A stretch of 64,000 bases of DNA from Conyzicola nivalis (GCF_014639655.1 NZ_BMGB01000001.1:2124882-2188881); one strand, 5' to 3'. Positions 52,108-61,549 are shown, numbered from the stretch's first letter. Numbers and translations: made by a program. Notes: generated by a model from the sequence alone, not told the origin.

Positions 52108-55100
52108 ATGAATTTCAGTTGGACAGGAGTGCGCGCGCGCACGAGAGACGACAGCGTCCGCGCTCTTCCGGGATTGAGGTCGAAGACCCTTCGCGTCGTT
52201 GCTTCGCTCGGAGCTCTCGCTCTGACCGTGTCCGCGCTCGGCGCGACGTCGATGCTCGCCGCTCCTGCGGCCTACGCGGCGCCCGGGGATCCGTTCCCCG
52301 CGGCCGACCCGCTGGTGTTCGTCGCACAGCAGACCCCTACGCAGCTGTTCCGAGCGGCTACGGACGCGGCGGGTAATGTGGTCTTCGCCCCGGAGGGCGG
52401 TCCAGCCCCGGTCGGGTACAACGCGATCTCATACAACACGGCCGACAACTACCTCTACGGCATCGTTAGCACGCTATCGGGAACTACCGCGTTCCCCGAC
52501 CAATCGCTTGTGCGCATCGGCCAGGGCGGGGTCCTGACTCGTGTTGGAACCGGCACTGTCGCACCGCCAAGCACCGCCACGTCGCAGAATGTGGGCGTGT
52601 TCGGCCCGGACGGCAACCTCCATCACATGAGTAGCGCCTCGACCACGATGTACGTCACTAACCCCACCACGGGTGCGAACGTGCGGACGATCACACTCAG
52701 TGAAGCTCTGAACGCGGCGGACCTCGCTTTGAACAACGGCTATTTGTGGGCCATCTCGTCGGGTACCGCCACTGTCCCGGCGGTGATGAGGCGGGTCGAC
52801 CTCGCCACGGGCGCGGTCACTTCGTTCCCGCTTCCCGTCGGCGTGAACTCCGCGCAGCCCTACGGTGCGGCATGGACGTTCGGTAACGGCAACCTCGGTT
52901 TCTCCGGAAACACGACCGGAACCGTCTACCAGATCGCTGTCGCCAACGCCGCGTCGGCGAACCCGACCTTCACCTTGGTCGCAACCAGCGACGGCCCCGC
53001 CAGCCAGCAAAACGACGGTGCTGCATCGCCCGGTCTGCCGACCGACCTGTCGATAGTGAAGACCGGGCCGGCCGCGCTCATCGCGGGTGACACGGCCACC
53101 TACACGCTCACCGTCACGAACAACGGCCCCGGCAACTCGAGCGGTTTCGTCGTCAACGACACGGTGCCCGCACCGCTCACTAACGTCACCTCCCCTGACG
53201 CCGCGTGCACAGTGACGGGCAACGCCGTCCAGTGCATCGGCGGACGTCTCGTCGCAGGCGCGACGGTGACCTACACGATCACAGCGTCGATCCCGGCGAA
53301 CATCGCCTCCGGGGTCGCGAACACCGCCACCGTCACATCGAATGAGCAGGACCCGACCCCCGGCAACAACACCTCGACCACGACCGCTGGTCTCCCCGGC
53401 ATCGGCATCGTGAAGAACGCTGGAACGCCGGTCGACGTCAACGGCAACGGCCTCACCGACGCCGGCGACACCATCCAGTACACCTTCGACGTCACCAACA
53501 CCGGCCAGGTCCCACTGACCGGTGTCGCCGTCAACGACCCGAAGGTCGGCGCTGTCACCTGCCCGCAGACCAGCCTCGCGGTCGGCGCGACCGAAACCTG
53601 CTCGGCCACCGCCGCGTACACGATCACCCCGGCCGACGTCACGACCGGTGCGGTCGACAACACCGCGACAGTCACCGGCACCACGCCCGACGGCGACGTC
53701 ATCACGTCGACCCCGTCGACCACCTCGACTCCGACCACGGCGGCTGCCCCGGGCATCACGATCGTAAAGTCCGCGAGCGGCCCGGCCAGCTACACGGCAG
53801 GCGAAGTGGTGACCTACACCTTCGTCGTCACCAACACCGGCAACGTGCCGTTGAACACGGTGACCGTGGACGAGACCGCCTTCACCGGAACCGGAGGCTC
53901 GCCTGCCATCACGTGCCCGGCGACGACGATCGCGGTGGGGACGCAGCTGGTCTGCACGGCCACCTACACGCTGACCGCGGCCGATGTGAACGCCGGTACC
54001 GTCACGAACTCCGCGACGGCCACGGGCACCCCGACGGGGTCTACGACGCCGATCACCTCGACGCCGTCGACCGTGACGATTCCCATCACCCCGGCCCCCG
54101 CCCTCACGGTCCTCAAGACGGTAAGCCCGAGCGTGGTCGCCCTGGCCGGGCAGACCGTGGAGTACTCCTTCCGCGTCACCAACATCGGCAACGTCACCCT
54201 CACCGGCGTGACCATCGACGAGACCGCGTTCACCGGCAGCGGCACAGTCTCGGCGATCGACTGCCCGGTGACGACTCTCGCCTCGGGCCAGTTCACCACC
54301 TGCACCGCCACCTACACGGTGACCCAGGCCGACGTCGACGCTGGCGGGACCGTGTCGAACACGGCGACGGCCGTCGGTACCCCGCCGACCGGCCCAGCCG
54401 TGACGTCGACCCCGTCGACGGCCGTCGTCACGCCTACCCAGTCGCCGGCCCTGACGGTCGTCAAGACCGCCGACGCCACGGTGGCCGAGGTCGGACAGGT
54501 CGTTACCTACTCGTTCCGGGTGACCAACACCGGCAACCTGACGATCACCGACCCAGAGGTCGCTGAAGGAACCTTCACCGGATCCGGCGACCTGTCGGCC
54601 ATCGCCTGCCCGGCGGGTAGCCTCGCACCCGGCGACGACGTCACCTGCACCGCCACCTACACGGTGACGCAGGCCGACATCGACTCCGGCGCGATCAGCA
54701 ACACCGCGACGGTCGCCGGTACCACGCCCGGCGGCGGCACCACCGATCCTTCGGATCCGTCGACCGTGATCGTGCCCACCGACCCGGAGTCGGCCCTCAC
54801 CGTCGTCAAGACCGCCGACAGGCAGACCGTCACCGCCGTCGGCCAGATCGTGACGTACTCGTTCCGGGTGACCAACACCGGAACCGCGACCATCACCGAC
54901 CCGGCCGTCACCGAGGGAGCATTCTCAGGCAGTGGCACGTTGTCGCCGCTCGAGTGCGCCCCGGGCAGCAGCCCGCTGGCACCCGACGCATCGTTCGTTT
55001 GCACCGCGACCTACACCGTCGTGGCCGCAGACCTCGAGGCCGGCAACCTGACGAACACCGCCACGGTGTCGGGCACCACCCCCGGCGGCGGACCGATCAC

Positions 55101-55347
55101 GTCGGTCCCGTCGACCGCGACCGTCACGAACGGGTTTGCCCCCGTCCCGCCGACCCCGACACCCGCACCGACTCCGGCAACGCCAGCAACACCGGCGGTT
55201 CCCGCCGCTATCGCTGGCGTGCTGGCCCACACGGGTAGCGACGGCGTTATGCCCGCCGCGGGCGCGGCCGTGCTGCTGATGCTGCTCGGCGGCGCGTTCC
55301 TGGTGGTCCGCCGCCGAAAGCACCACCGCCAGCACGACGCCGCATAA
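52108..55347 (+). CDS. large surface protein with six DUF11/DUF7507-type repeats, LAHTG anchor
   Basis: A 1079-residue exported protein. The signal peptide ends near AAPAAYAAPG (residue 58). A propeller-like N-terminal domain covers about 65-305 (ISYNTADNYLYGIV). Six tandem beta-sandwich repeats of about 115 residues start near 314, 432, 551, 666, 782 and 897 (each begins like LTVVKTADATV and contains VTYSFRVTNTGN). A Pro/Thr-rich spacer, LAHTG at 1039-1043, a membrane span and RRRKHHR form the sorting signal. Repeats 4 to 6 are nearly identical at DNA level, which favours copy-number change. Confidence 0.82.
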   Translation: MNFSWTGVRARTRDDSVRALPGLRSKTLRVVASLGALALTVSALGATSMLAAPAAYAAPGDPFPAADPLVFVAQQTPTQLFRAATDAAGNVVFAPEGGPAPVGYNAISYNTADNYLYGIVSTLSGTTAFPDQSLVRIGQGGVLTRVGTGTVAPPSTATSQNVGVFGPDGNLHHMSSASTTMYVTNPTTGANVRTITLSEALNAADLALNNGYLWAISSGTATVPAVMRRVDLATGAVTSFPLPVGVNSAQPYGAAWTFGNGNLGFSGNTTGTVYQIAVANAASANPTFTLVATSDGPASQQNDGAASPGLPTDLSIVKTGPAALIAGDTATYTLTVTNNGPGNSSGFVVNDTVPAPLTNVTSPDAACTVTGNAVQCIGGRLVAGATVTYTITASIPANIASGVANTATVTSNEQDPTPGNNTSTTTAGLPGIGIVKNAGTPVDVNGNGLTDAGDTIQYTFDVTNTGQVPLTGVAVNDPKVGAVTCPQTSLAVGATETCSATAAYTITPADVTTGAVDNTATVTGTTPDGDVITSTPSTTSTPTTAAAPGITIVKSASGPASYTAGEVVTYTFVVTNTGNVPLNTVTVDETAFTGTGGSPAITCPATTIAVGTQLVCTATYTLTAADVNAGTVTNSATATGTPTGSTTPITSTPSTVTIPITPAPALTVLKTVSPSVVALAGQTVEYSFRVTNIGNVTLTGVTIDETAFTGSGTVSAIDCPVTTLASGQFTTCTATYTVTQADVDAGGTVSNTATAVGTPPTGPAVTSTPSTAVVTPTQSPALTVVKTADATVAEVGQVVTYSFRVTNTGNLTITDPEVAEGTFTGSGDLSAIACPAGSLAPGDDVTCTATYTVTQADIDSGAISNTATVAGTTPGGGTTDPSDPSTVIVPTDPESALTVVKTADRQTVTAVGQIVTYSFRVTNTGTATITDPAVTEGAFSGSGTLSPLECAPGSSPLAPDASFVCTATYTVVAADLEAGNLTNTATVSGTTPGGGPITSVPSTATVTNGFAPVPPTPTPAPTPATPATPAVPAAIAGVLAHTGSDGVMPAAGAAVLLMLLGGAFLVVRRRKHHRQHDAA

Positions 55348-55369
55348 CCCGGCACGGCAGTAATGACAC

Positions 55370-55409
55370 GGCTGGGGCCGGTTCCTACGGGGACCAGCCC
55401 CAGCTTTTT
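55370..55409 (+). terminator. rho-independent terminator of the large surface protein
   Basis: GGCTGGGGC...GGTTCC pairs with GGGACC...GCCCCAGC across the loop TACG, followed by TTTTT. It begins 23 bp after the stop. The remaining 200 bp before the next stop hold nothing recognised. Confidence 0.85.
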
Positions 55410-55610
55410 CTGCATACGTTCGTCATTGCATGCTTGACCGCGCTCGAGGCTCCAGTGGTGCGCGTCCCCCGTTCCTGTAGAGATCATTTGCCCCGGCTCG
55501 ACGGAAGAGCGGCACGCGACCCGTCTCAACAGGGCCAGATGAGTGACGCTAGACCCACCGCCCCAGGGACAGCCTGCCCTTCGTGCTGCACAACCAACTC
55601 CGTTGAGGAG

Positions 55611-56594
55611 CTATTCGGGGCGTATCTGCACGCCCGCTCCCGCCTGGGTGAATGCGGCGGCGAAGAAATCGAGCGAGCGTGAGACTTCGGGCAGGGCCGG
55701 TGTTCGGTTCAGGTGCCCGTGCAGCATCCCTTCCGCGAGCCGGGTTTCTACCGGCACGCCCGCCTCGGCTAGTTGCAGTGCGAACAGTTCGCCCGAGGGC
55801 CTGAAGTCGTCGTATTCGCTGATCAGGATGCGCGTGGCGGGGAAGCCGTGCACGTTTGCGTGCCCGGGGACCACCTCGTGCGGCAGGTCAGAGATTCGGC
55901 CGGCGTAGTTGGCGAACATCGCGCGTATCGCCGACGCACCGGCCCGAAGAACGGGCGGCAGCCCGGCCATCACCGAGTGCACGTCGTCATCTACGGCGGG
56001 AAGCGGAAAATGCAGGGCCGGATAGGCGAGGAGCATCAGCGCTGGTAGCGGGCGGTCGGCGGCGCCCAACCTGACAACGGTCGCGGCGGCCAGGTTGGCC
56101 CCTGCGCTACCGCCACCGATCGCGAGCCGTCGGGCATCCGCCCCCAGCGCGTCTGAATTGGCGACGAGCCACTGCCATGCGGCCTCGACGTCGTCGAGCG
56201 GAACCGGGTAGCGCACACCGTCGGTGGCGAGCCGGTAGCCGACGGCCACGACGAGCGCGCCCGAGCGGGCGGCGATCTCGGCGCTCGTGACGTGCGACTC
56301 GTTCATGTCGAGATCCCCGCCGGCGAAACCGCCGCCGTGCATCCAGAGCAACGCCGCAACCGGGCCGTGGGCGTTGGTCGCGCGGTAGATGCGCACCGGG
56401 ATCGGATCGTGCGGCCCGGGCACCACATCGTCGCTAATGACGACCGCCCCGGGTAGTTCGTAGGCGGTGGGGTCGGTGAAGTACTCGGCATAGATCCGGG
56501 CGTTGTCGGGGTTGGTGCGGTCGGGATCCCAGCCGGGGTCGGTCGGGATCCGGCGCGTTCGACCGAGAAGGTACGGGTCGAGGGGCACGCTCAC
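55611..56594 (-). CDS. alpha/beta hydrolase, hormone-sensitive-lipase type esterase
   Basis: A 327-residue esterase. The oxyanion motif is LLWMHGGGFAGGDLDM, the nucleophile elbow is GGGSAGANLAA, the acid region is ILISEYDDFRPSGE and the catalytic His is in EGMLHGHLNR. It is the last gene of a minus-strand operon and overlaps the GH1-phosphatase gene by 4 bp. It could remove acyl groups from a glycoside imported by the same operon. Confidence 0.85.
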   Translation of the reverse strand: MSVPLDPYLLGRTRRIPTDPGWDPDRTNPDNARIYAEYFTDPTAYELPGAVVISDDVVPGPHDPIPVRIYRATNAHGPVAALLWMHGGGFAGGDLDMNESHVTSAEIAARSGALVVAVGYRLATDGVRYPVPLDDVEAAWQWLVANSDALGADARRLAIGGGSAGANLAAATVVRLGAADRPLPALMLLAYPALHFPLPAVDDDVHSVMAGLPPVLRAGASAIRAMFANYAGRISDLPHEVVPGHANVHGFPATRILISEYDDFRPSGELFALQLAEAGVPVETRLAEGMLHGHLNRTPALPEVSRSLDFFAAAFTQAGAGVQIRPE

Positions 56595-58759
56595 ACCACC
56601 AGCTTTCGACGCAATTCGCTCAACTCGTCATACGAGAATCCGTGTGCAGCCAGATAGGCCGCGACCGTGCCGTGGTCGTGGCGAATGCCCGCCAGCACGT
56701 CTTCGATGAGCTCGGCAGGCGAGGCGAGCAGTTCGTCGAGGGTGTCTTCGGCGATTGTGGCCCCTCCGTGTAGGCCGAGGAGCCCCGACACCTCGGAGCG
56801 GAACTCCGCCCCGAGCCGCTCGACCGACTCGGCGTAGGTGCGGACGATTTGGTCGTCACGCACGCCGATCGCGGCCAGCAGCAGCGCGACGAAAACGCCG
56901 GTGCGGTCTTTGCCCGCTGTGCAGTGCGCGAGGACGGCGCCCTCCGCCGAGGTGATCGCGCGCAGTCCGGCCACGATCTCAGCCCCCCGCGTCAGCGCGA
57001 TCTCCCGGTAAACTTCGCGCAACGCCGGACCGCCGGACGCGCCAGCCACGGCACCCAGCACGATTCCCGCTTCGGGGTCCGAGGGTTCGTGTAGCGGAAG
57101 AGACACGACCCGCACGCCCGGGAACTGGTCAGGCTCTTTCTCTGTCTCCGTCGTACCGCGCAGGTCGAGGATCGTGCTGACGCCGAGCCCGGCAAGCTGC
57201 TGGCGGCCCGCCTGGGTGATGGCGTGCAGGCCGGCGCTGCGGAAGACGAGACCGTCGCGTACTAATCGTCCGTCGAGCGTTTGCAGCCCTCCGATTCCGC
57301 GCGCGTTGCGCACCCCTGAAATGTCGATACCGACGTGGTCACCACCGGGTGTCGTTGATGCTGGCGCGGTCACCGCGCCGGTTCGCACGACCTCGCGGTA
57401 CCAGTCGAACGAGGCCTTCGGTGTGCGCACGAGCGTGTCGGGATCGACGTGGATAAGCCCGAAACGCTGCGTGAACCCGGCCATGTACTGCAGATTGTCG
57501 TGGCTCGACCACGCGTGATAACCCCGCACCCGTGCGCCGTCGGCGATCGCGTCGGCGACCTCCTGGATGGCCCAGGCAAGATACTCGATGCGCAGTTCGT
57601 CATGGATGACACCGCTCGCGTAAGGCACGTCCGGGTAGCCGATCCCGTTCTCGGTGATCGTCACGTCGGGATGTTCGGGGTAGGTGGCAGCTAGCCAGTC
57701 GAGCGCACCGCGCAGCCCGCCGGGAGTGAGCTGTCTGTGGGCGCCGCCCCACGGCAGGCCCGGGGCGGGCACGATGGCGAAGCCGAGGCCGGCGGTGACC
57801 GGCGCGAAGCCCAGGAACATCGATGCGCGAGGTGGAAGCTCGGCGAGGTGCACCGCTGCCCGCTCGGCCGAGGCCACGGTGTACGTCGAATACCAGTTCA
57901 CCCCGAGGACGTCCATCGGCTGCGCAATCGTCTCGAGGTCGCCGTCGCGCACCGTGTCGCCGAGTACTGCGGCAAGTTCGGGCAGGTGCCCGCGTCCCAG
58001 CATCGGGTCGAGGAAGAGCCGGCCGTCGAAGTACTCCGCGCGTTCGGCCGCCGCGATGTCGTCGGGGTGCGTGGTCGCCGGCACGACCCCGTTCATGCTG
58101 AGGATGGTGCCGATCTGCCCAGACACGCCCGCGGCGCGGAGCGCGCTGATCGATGTGCCGTGGGCGAGTAGAAGGTAGTGCACTGTCGCCATACCGGCCA
58201 CACCTTCGCGGCGGGCGGGCGGCAGGAATCCGGCGACGTAGCCGGCCAGCGAGGGATGGGTCGGCTCGTTCATGGTGAACCATTGCGCGACCCGGTCGCC
58301 CATGCGCTCTCCTACCACTGCGGCCAGATGACCGAAGTGTTCGGCGAAGTCGCGGGTCATCATGCCGCCGAGGTCTTCCATCCACTGCGGGGTGTCCCAG
58401 TGGTAGAGATTCAATGCGGGAGCGATGCCGCGTTCGAGTAGGCCGTCGACGAGCCGTTCGTAGTAGTCGAGCCCGGCCTGGTTCACGGTGCCGGTCGCAT
58501 CGGTCACGATCCGCGGCCATGCCACGGAGAAGCGGTGGGCACCGGCTCCGAGGTCTTTTAGAAGGGCTAGGTCCTCGTCGAGACGGTGGTATTGGTCGAT
58601 TGCACGATCGCCGCTCGTGCCGTCGGGAGTGCGCAGCGTGGAGTGCATCGCGGTGTCCCATACCGACGGCACCTTGCCGTCGACGTCCCATGCCCCTTCG
58701 ACCTGGTACGCGGATGTTCCGGTGCCCCAGACGAAGCCTTCGGGAAACGTGTTCGTCAT
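56591..58759 (-). CDS. GH1 beta-glucosidase fused to a tyrosine-phosphatase-like domain
   Basis: A 722-residue protein in one uninterrupted frame. Residues 1 to about 468 form a complete GH1 barrel: FVWGTGTSAYQVEGAW, acid/base Glu165 in FTMNEP, nucleophile Glu370 in ITENG, and the C-terminal GYHAWSSHDNLQYMAGFTQRFGLIHVD. After a short Thr/Gly linker, residues of about 483-722 form a Tyr_phosphatase3-type domain (NARGIGGLQTLDGRLV). Its P-loop is HCTAGKDRTG, with Cys613 and Arg619. GH1 enzymes usually stop near residue 470. No signal peptide, so cytoplasmic. It overlaps both neighbours by 4 bp. The phosphatase may act on a sugar phosphate, a protein, or an imported phosphoglycoside. Confidence 0.85.
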   Translation of the reverse strand: MTNTFPEGFVWGTGTSAYQVEGAWDVDGKVPSVWDTAMHSTLRTPDGTSGDRAIDQYHRLDEDLALLKDLGAGAHRFSVAWPRIVTDATGTVNQAGLDYYERLVDGLLERGIAPALNLYHWDTPQWMEDLGGMMTRDFAEHFGHLAAVVGERMGDRVAQWFTMNEPTHPSLAGYVAGFLPPARREGVAGMATVHYLLLAHGTSISALRAAGVSGQIGTILSMNGVVPATTHPDDIAAAERAEYFDGRLFLDPMLGRGHLPELAAVLGDTVRDGDLETIAQPMDVLGVNWYSTYTVASAERAAVHLAELPPRASMFLGFAPVTAGLGFAIVPAPGLPWGGAHRQLTPGGLRGALDWLAATYPEHPDVTITENGIGYPDVPYASGVIHDELRIEYLAWAIQEVADAIADGARVRGYHAWSSHDNLQYMAGFTQRFGLIHVDPDTLVRTPKASFDWYREVVRTGAVTAPASTTPGGDHVGIDISGVRNARGIGGLQTLDGRLVRDGLVFRSAGLHAITQAGRQQLAGLGVSTILDLRGTTETEKEPDQFPGVRVVSLPLHEPSDPEAGIVLGAVAGASGGPALREVYREIALTRGAEIVAGLRAITSAEGAVLAHCTAGKDRTGVFVALLLAAIGVRDDQIVRTYAESVERLGAEFRSEVSGLLGLHGGATIAEDTLDELLASPAELIEDVLAGIRHDHGTVAAYLAAHGFSYDELSELRRKLVV

Positions 58760-59505
58760 TGGTTCTCTTTCAGCCGGGGAAGTCGTGGCGCTGCGTCGAG
58801 CAGCTGCCGGGTGTATGGGTGTCGGGGGTTGGAGATGACCTGTTCGGTGTCGCCGCTCTCGACGATGCGCCCCTCGGAGAGCACCGAGACGGAGTCGGCG
58901 ATCATGCGCACCACAGCAAGATCGTGGGAGATGACGAGGAGGCTGAGCCCTGTCTCCTCGCGCAAGTCGGCGAGCAGATTGAGCACGCGGGCCTGCACGG
59001 AGACGTCGAGCGAGGAGACCGGTTCGTCGCAGAGCAGTAGCGTCGGACGGGCGACGAGCGCGCGGGCGATCGCGACCCGCTGGGCCTGGCCGCCGGACAG
59101 GGTTGCGGGGCGCGCGTCCCCGAATCTGTGGGGATCGAGGCCGACGCGGGCGAGCAGCTCGCGGGCGGTGTCGCGGCGCTGCCGTCGCGTGCCTTCCCCG
59201 CGGATTGCGAGCGGTTCAGCGACGATGTCGAGGGTCGACCGGTGCGGATTGAGCGACGAGATCGGGTCTTGGAACACCATCTGTACCGGATGGTCTGCCT
59301 CGCCCCCTGCTATTTCGATGGATCCGGAGCGCGGCTTCTGGAGGCCGAGGATCGCCCGGGCGAAGGTCGATTTACCGGACCCTGATTCTCCGACTAGACC
59401 GACGCTTCCGCCGGCCGGCACGCTCAGGCTCACGCCATCGAGGACGACCCGTTCGCCGTAGCCGACTACGAGGTTGTCGACCGTGAGCACGTCAGGTGTG
59501 GTCAT
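58756..59505 (-). CDS. oligopeptide/oligosaccharide-type ABC ATPase (DppF-like)
   Basis: A 249-residue ATPase. Walker A is GESGSGKSTFA, the signature is LSGGQAQRVAIARAL and Walker B is LLLCDEPVSSLDV. It ends with RHPYTRQLLDAAPRLPRL, typical of the DppF/OppF group. It is translationally coupled on both sides. Confidence 0.88.
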   Translation of the reverse strand: MTTPDVLTVDNLVVGYGERVVLDGVSLSVPAGGSVGLVGESGSGKSTFARAILGLQKPRSGSIEIAGGEADHPVQMVFQDPISSLNPHRSTLDIVAEPLAIRGEGTRRQRRDTARELLARVGLDPHRFGDARPATLSGGQAQRVAIARALVARPTLLLCDEPVSSLDVSVQARVLNLLADLREETGLSLLVISHDLAVVRMIADSVSVLSEGRIVESGDTEQVISNPRHPYTRQLLDAAPRLPRLKENQ

Positions 59506-60347
59506 GAGAGTGCTCCGTCTGCCGAGGTGCGAAGACGCCGGAGACGGGGGCCGTCGAGACGCGGGATGCTGTCGAGAAGAGCGCGGGTGTAGTGGTGCGC
59601 GGGGGATGCGATTACCTCGGCGGTGATCCCCTCCTCGACAATGCGACCGGCCCGCATCACGACGATCTCGTCGCAGCGCTCGGCAGCGACACCGAGATCG
59701 TGGGTGACGAGCATCATGCTCGAGCCAGTTCGAGAGCGTGTGTCATCCATCAGATCGAGCACTCTTTTCTGCACGGTGACGTCGAGAGCCGTCGTCGGTT
59801 CGTCTCCGATGAGTAGGGCCGGCTCGGTGAGCGAGGCTGCGCCGATTCCGATACGTTGGCGCTGCCCGCCGGACAGCTCGTGGGGGTAGCGCCGCGACTC
59901 GGATTCGGGGTTGCGGAACCCGACGCTGCGCATCAGCTCGATGCCGCGACGTGTGCGTTCCCGGCGGCCCGCGGTGCCCGTAAAGGTCAGCGTCTCCGTG
60001 AGCTGATTACCCACCCTGATCGTAGGGTTGAGCGATCGCAGCGGGTCTTGGTGGATCATGCCGACGCTGGTGGCGAGGGCCCTACGGCGCTCGCGTCCGC
60101 GAAGGGAGAGCATGTCGTGCCCGTCGAGTCGCACGCTTCCGGTCACGCGCATGGTTACTCCGGGCGGGTGCACGCCGAGGATCGAGCGGATGAGCATCGA
60201 TTTGCCCGCGCCGGATTCGCCGACGATTCCGAGGGAGCGCCCGCGCGCGAGGGAGAACGACACGCCATCGACGACTGTGCGTTCGGTGCCGCGGCTCAGC
60301 ACGGTGGCGGTGAGGTCGCGCACCTCGAGGATCGGTTGGGAGTTCAT
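59502..60347 (-). CDS. oligopeptide/oligosaccharide-type ABC ATPase (DppD-like)
   Basis: A 281-residue ATPase. Walker A is GESGAGKSMLI, the signature is LSGGQRQRIGIGAA and Walker B is LLIGDEPTTALDV, with the DppD-type C-terminus HHYTRALLDSIPRL. The ATG at 60347 overlaps the permease stop (ATGA); the frame upstream is antisense-like. It needs two permeases and a binding protein, of which only part of one permease is visible. Confidence 0.88.
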   Translation of the reverse strand: MNSQPILEVRDLTATVLSRGTERTVVDGVSFSLARGRSLGIVGESGAGKSMLIRSILGVHPPGVTMRVTGSVRLDGHDMLSLRGRERRRALATSVGMIHQDPLRSLNPTIRVGNQLTETLTFTGTAGRRERTRRGIELMRSVGFRNPESESRRYPHELSGGQRQRIGIGAASLTEPALLIGDEPTTALDVTVQKRVLDLMDDTRSRTGSSMMLVTHDLGVAAERCDEIVVMRAGRIVEEGITAEVIASPAHHYTRALLDSIPRLDGPRLRRLRTSADGALS

Positions 60348-60991
60348 CGTTTTGCCTCTCTGAGGTGCTCGCCGAGCACGTTGATCGACAGGATGGTGGC
60401 GCAGAGCAGCAAGGCGGGCAGCAGGGTGACCCACGGGGCGAGGGCGAGCTGGGTGCGGCCCTCGGCGATGAGCCCACCCCAGGAGGGCTCTGGCGGTCGC
60501 AGTCCGAATCCGAGGAAGCTGAGAGCACCCTCGGCGACGATCGCGGTGGCCAGTGTGGTCAGCACGAACGGCATCATGACGGGCAGCCCGCCCGGCAACA
60601 CTTCGCGGGTGAGAATGCGCCAGCCGCTCGCGCCGAGCGTGCGGGCGACGATGACGTGGTTTTCAGTGGCGATGGAGAGTGTCGCGCTGCGGCTGAGTCG
60701 GGCGAAGACGGGGATGGCGAAGGCGGCGATGGTAAGGGAGATGGTCGGCAGGCTGGGGCCTGCGAGAGTGACGATCGTGGCCACGATGATCAGCGACGGC
60801 AGGGCGATCGTGACATCGGTCAGGAGCCCCGTGATGGCATCCGCGATGCCACGGCGTAGGCCCGCCCAGACGCCGAGCAGGATGCCGACTCCCCCGCCGA
60901 CTATCACTGTCACGAGTGCGACCACGGCGCTGGCGCCCGCCCCGTGCAGGGATCGTGAGAACACGTCGCGGCCGAGGTTGTCGGTACCGAA
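60344..60991 (-). pseudogene. ABC permease of DppC type, 5'-truncated
   Basis: About 215 residues match a DppC/OppC permease from the FGTDNLGRDVFSRSLHG motif to the C-terminus, including the EAA loop ARTLGASGWRILTREVLPG. The normal protein has about 75 more N-terminal residues, with the first membrane span and periplasmic start; they are missing. Upstream the frame continues to an ATG at 61159, but that stretch is antisense to the TetR gene and not permease-like. The truncation point coincides with the start of TetR homology near 60,985-60,995. Confidence 0.75.
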
Positions 60992-61549
60992 CGCACCCGA
61001 GAAGACATCCGGGCCGCGGCCCTCGATCTGTTCGAAAGCCGCGGCTTTGACAACACGACCATCGACGACATCGCGGCTGCGGCGTCGGTCGGGCGACGCA
61101 CGTTCTTTCGCTATTTCTCGTGCAAAGAGGCCGTCCTGTTCAGCGGCGGAGTTTTCCACGACGTAGCCGACGACCTCGATCAGGCGCTGACCTCCGGCCT
61201 CGCCCCCGTGCGCGCCCTCATCTGGGCGATAGAAAAAGATGCCTACGGCGCCGAAGACCCGGATGACATCACGATCCGCCGCCGACGCATTCGAGTAGCT
61301 CTATTAGAAAAGCCCAGCGTGGCCGCCTACTACAGGGGAGAGGTCGCCCGGATGGCTCAAGTAGTGACAGCCGTGATCTACCAGCACCCGGAGCATGCCA
61401 CTGTTCGGTTCTTGCCCGAACTGGTAGGTGGACTGCTTCACACCATGACCCTCGAGCACCTAGAAAGCGGCGAAACACACCACTTCTCCGTCGACGCCGA
61501 CGCTTGGCGAACCGCCCTCCGCGCGCTTGAGCGCGGCTTCGACACCTAG
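60986..61549 (+). pseudogene. TetR-family regulator lacking its start codon
   Basis: The frame reads TERTREDIRAAALDLFESR, then GFDNTTIDDIAAAASVGRRTFFRYF, a complete TetR HTH, followed by a C-terminal ligand domain of about 140 residues. No ATG, GTG or TTG is available between the in-frame stop at 60956 and the HTH; the first start, GTG 61208, lies after the HTH. Some 10-20 N-terminal residues and the start are missing. It is broken at the same spot as the divergent permease. Confidence 0.72.

Noticed and set aside
53047-55130. Tandem repeats as a possible CRISPR or VNTR array
   Set aside because: The 345-bp period keeps the reading frame and encodes beta-sandwich domains; there are no spacers of uniform length.
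60992-61159. N-terminal extension of the ABC permease to an ATG at 61159
   Set aside because: The extension is exactly antisense to the TetR HTH coding region and has no membrane segment, so it is read-through of a truncated gene rather than the true start.
61208-61549. Short TetR-like gene from GTG 61208
   Set aside because: This start lies after the HTH; the reading frame with the HTH continues upstream without a start, so the gene is treated as truncated.
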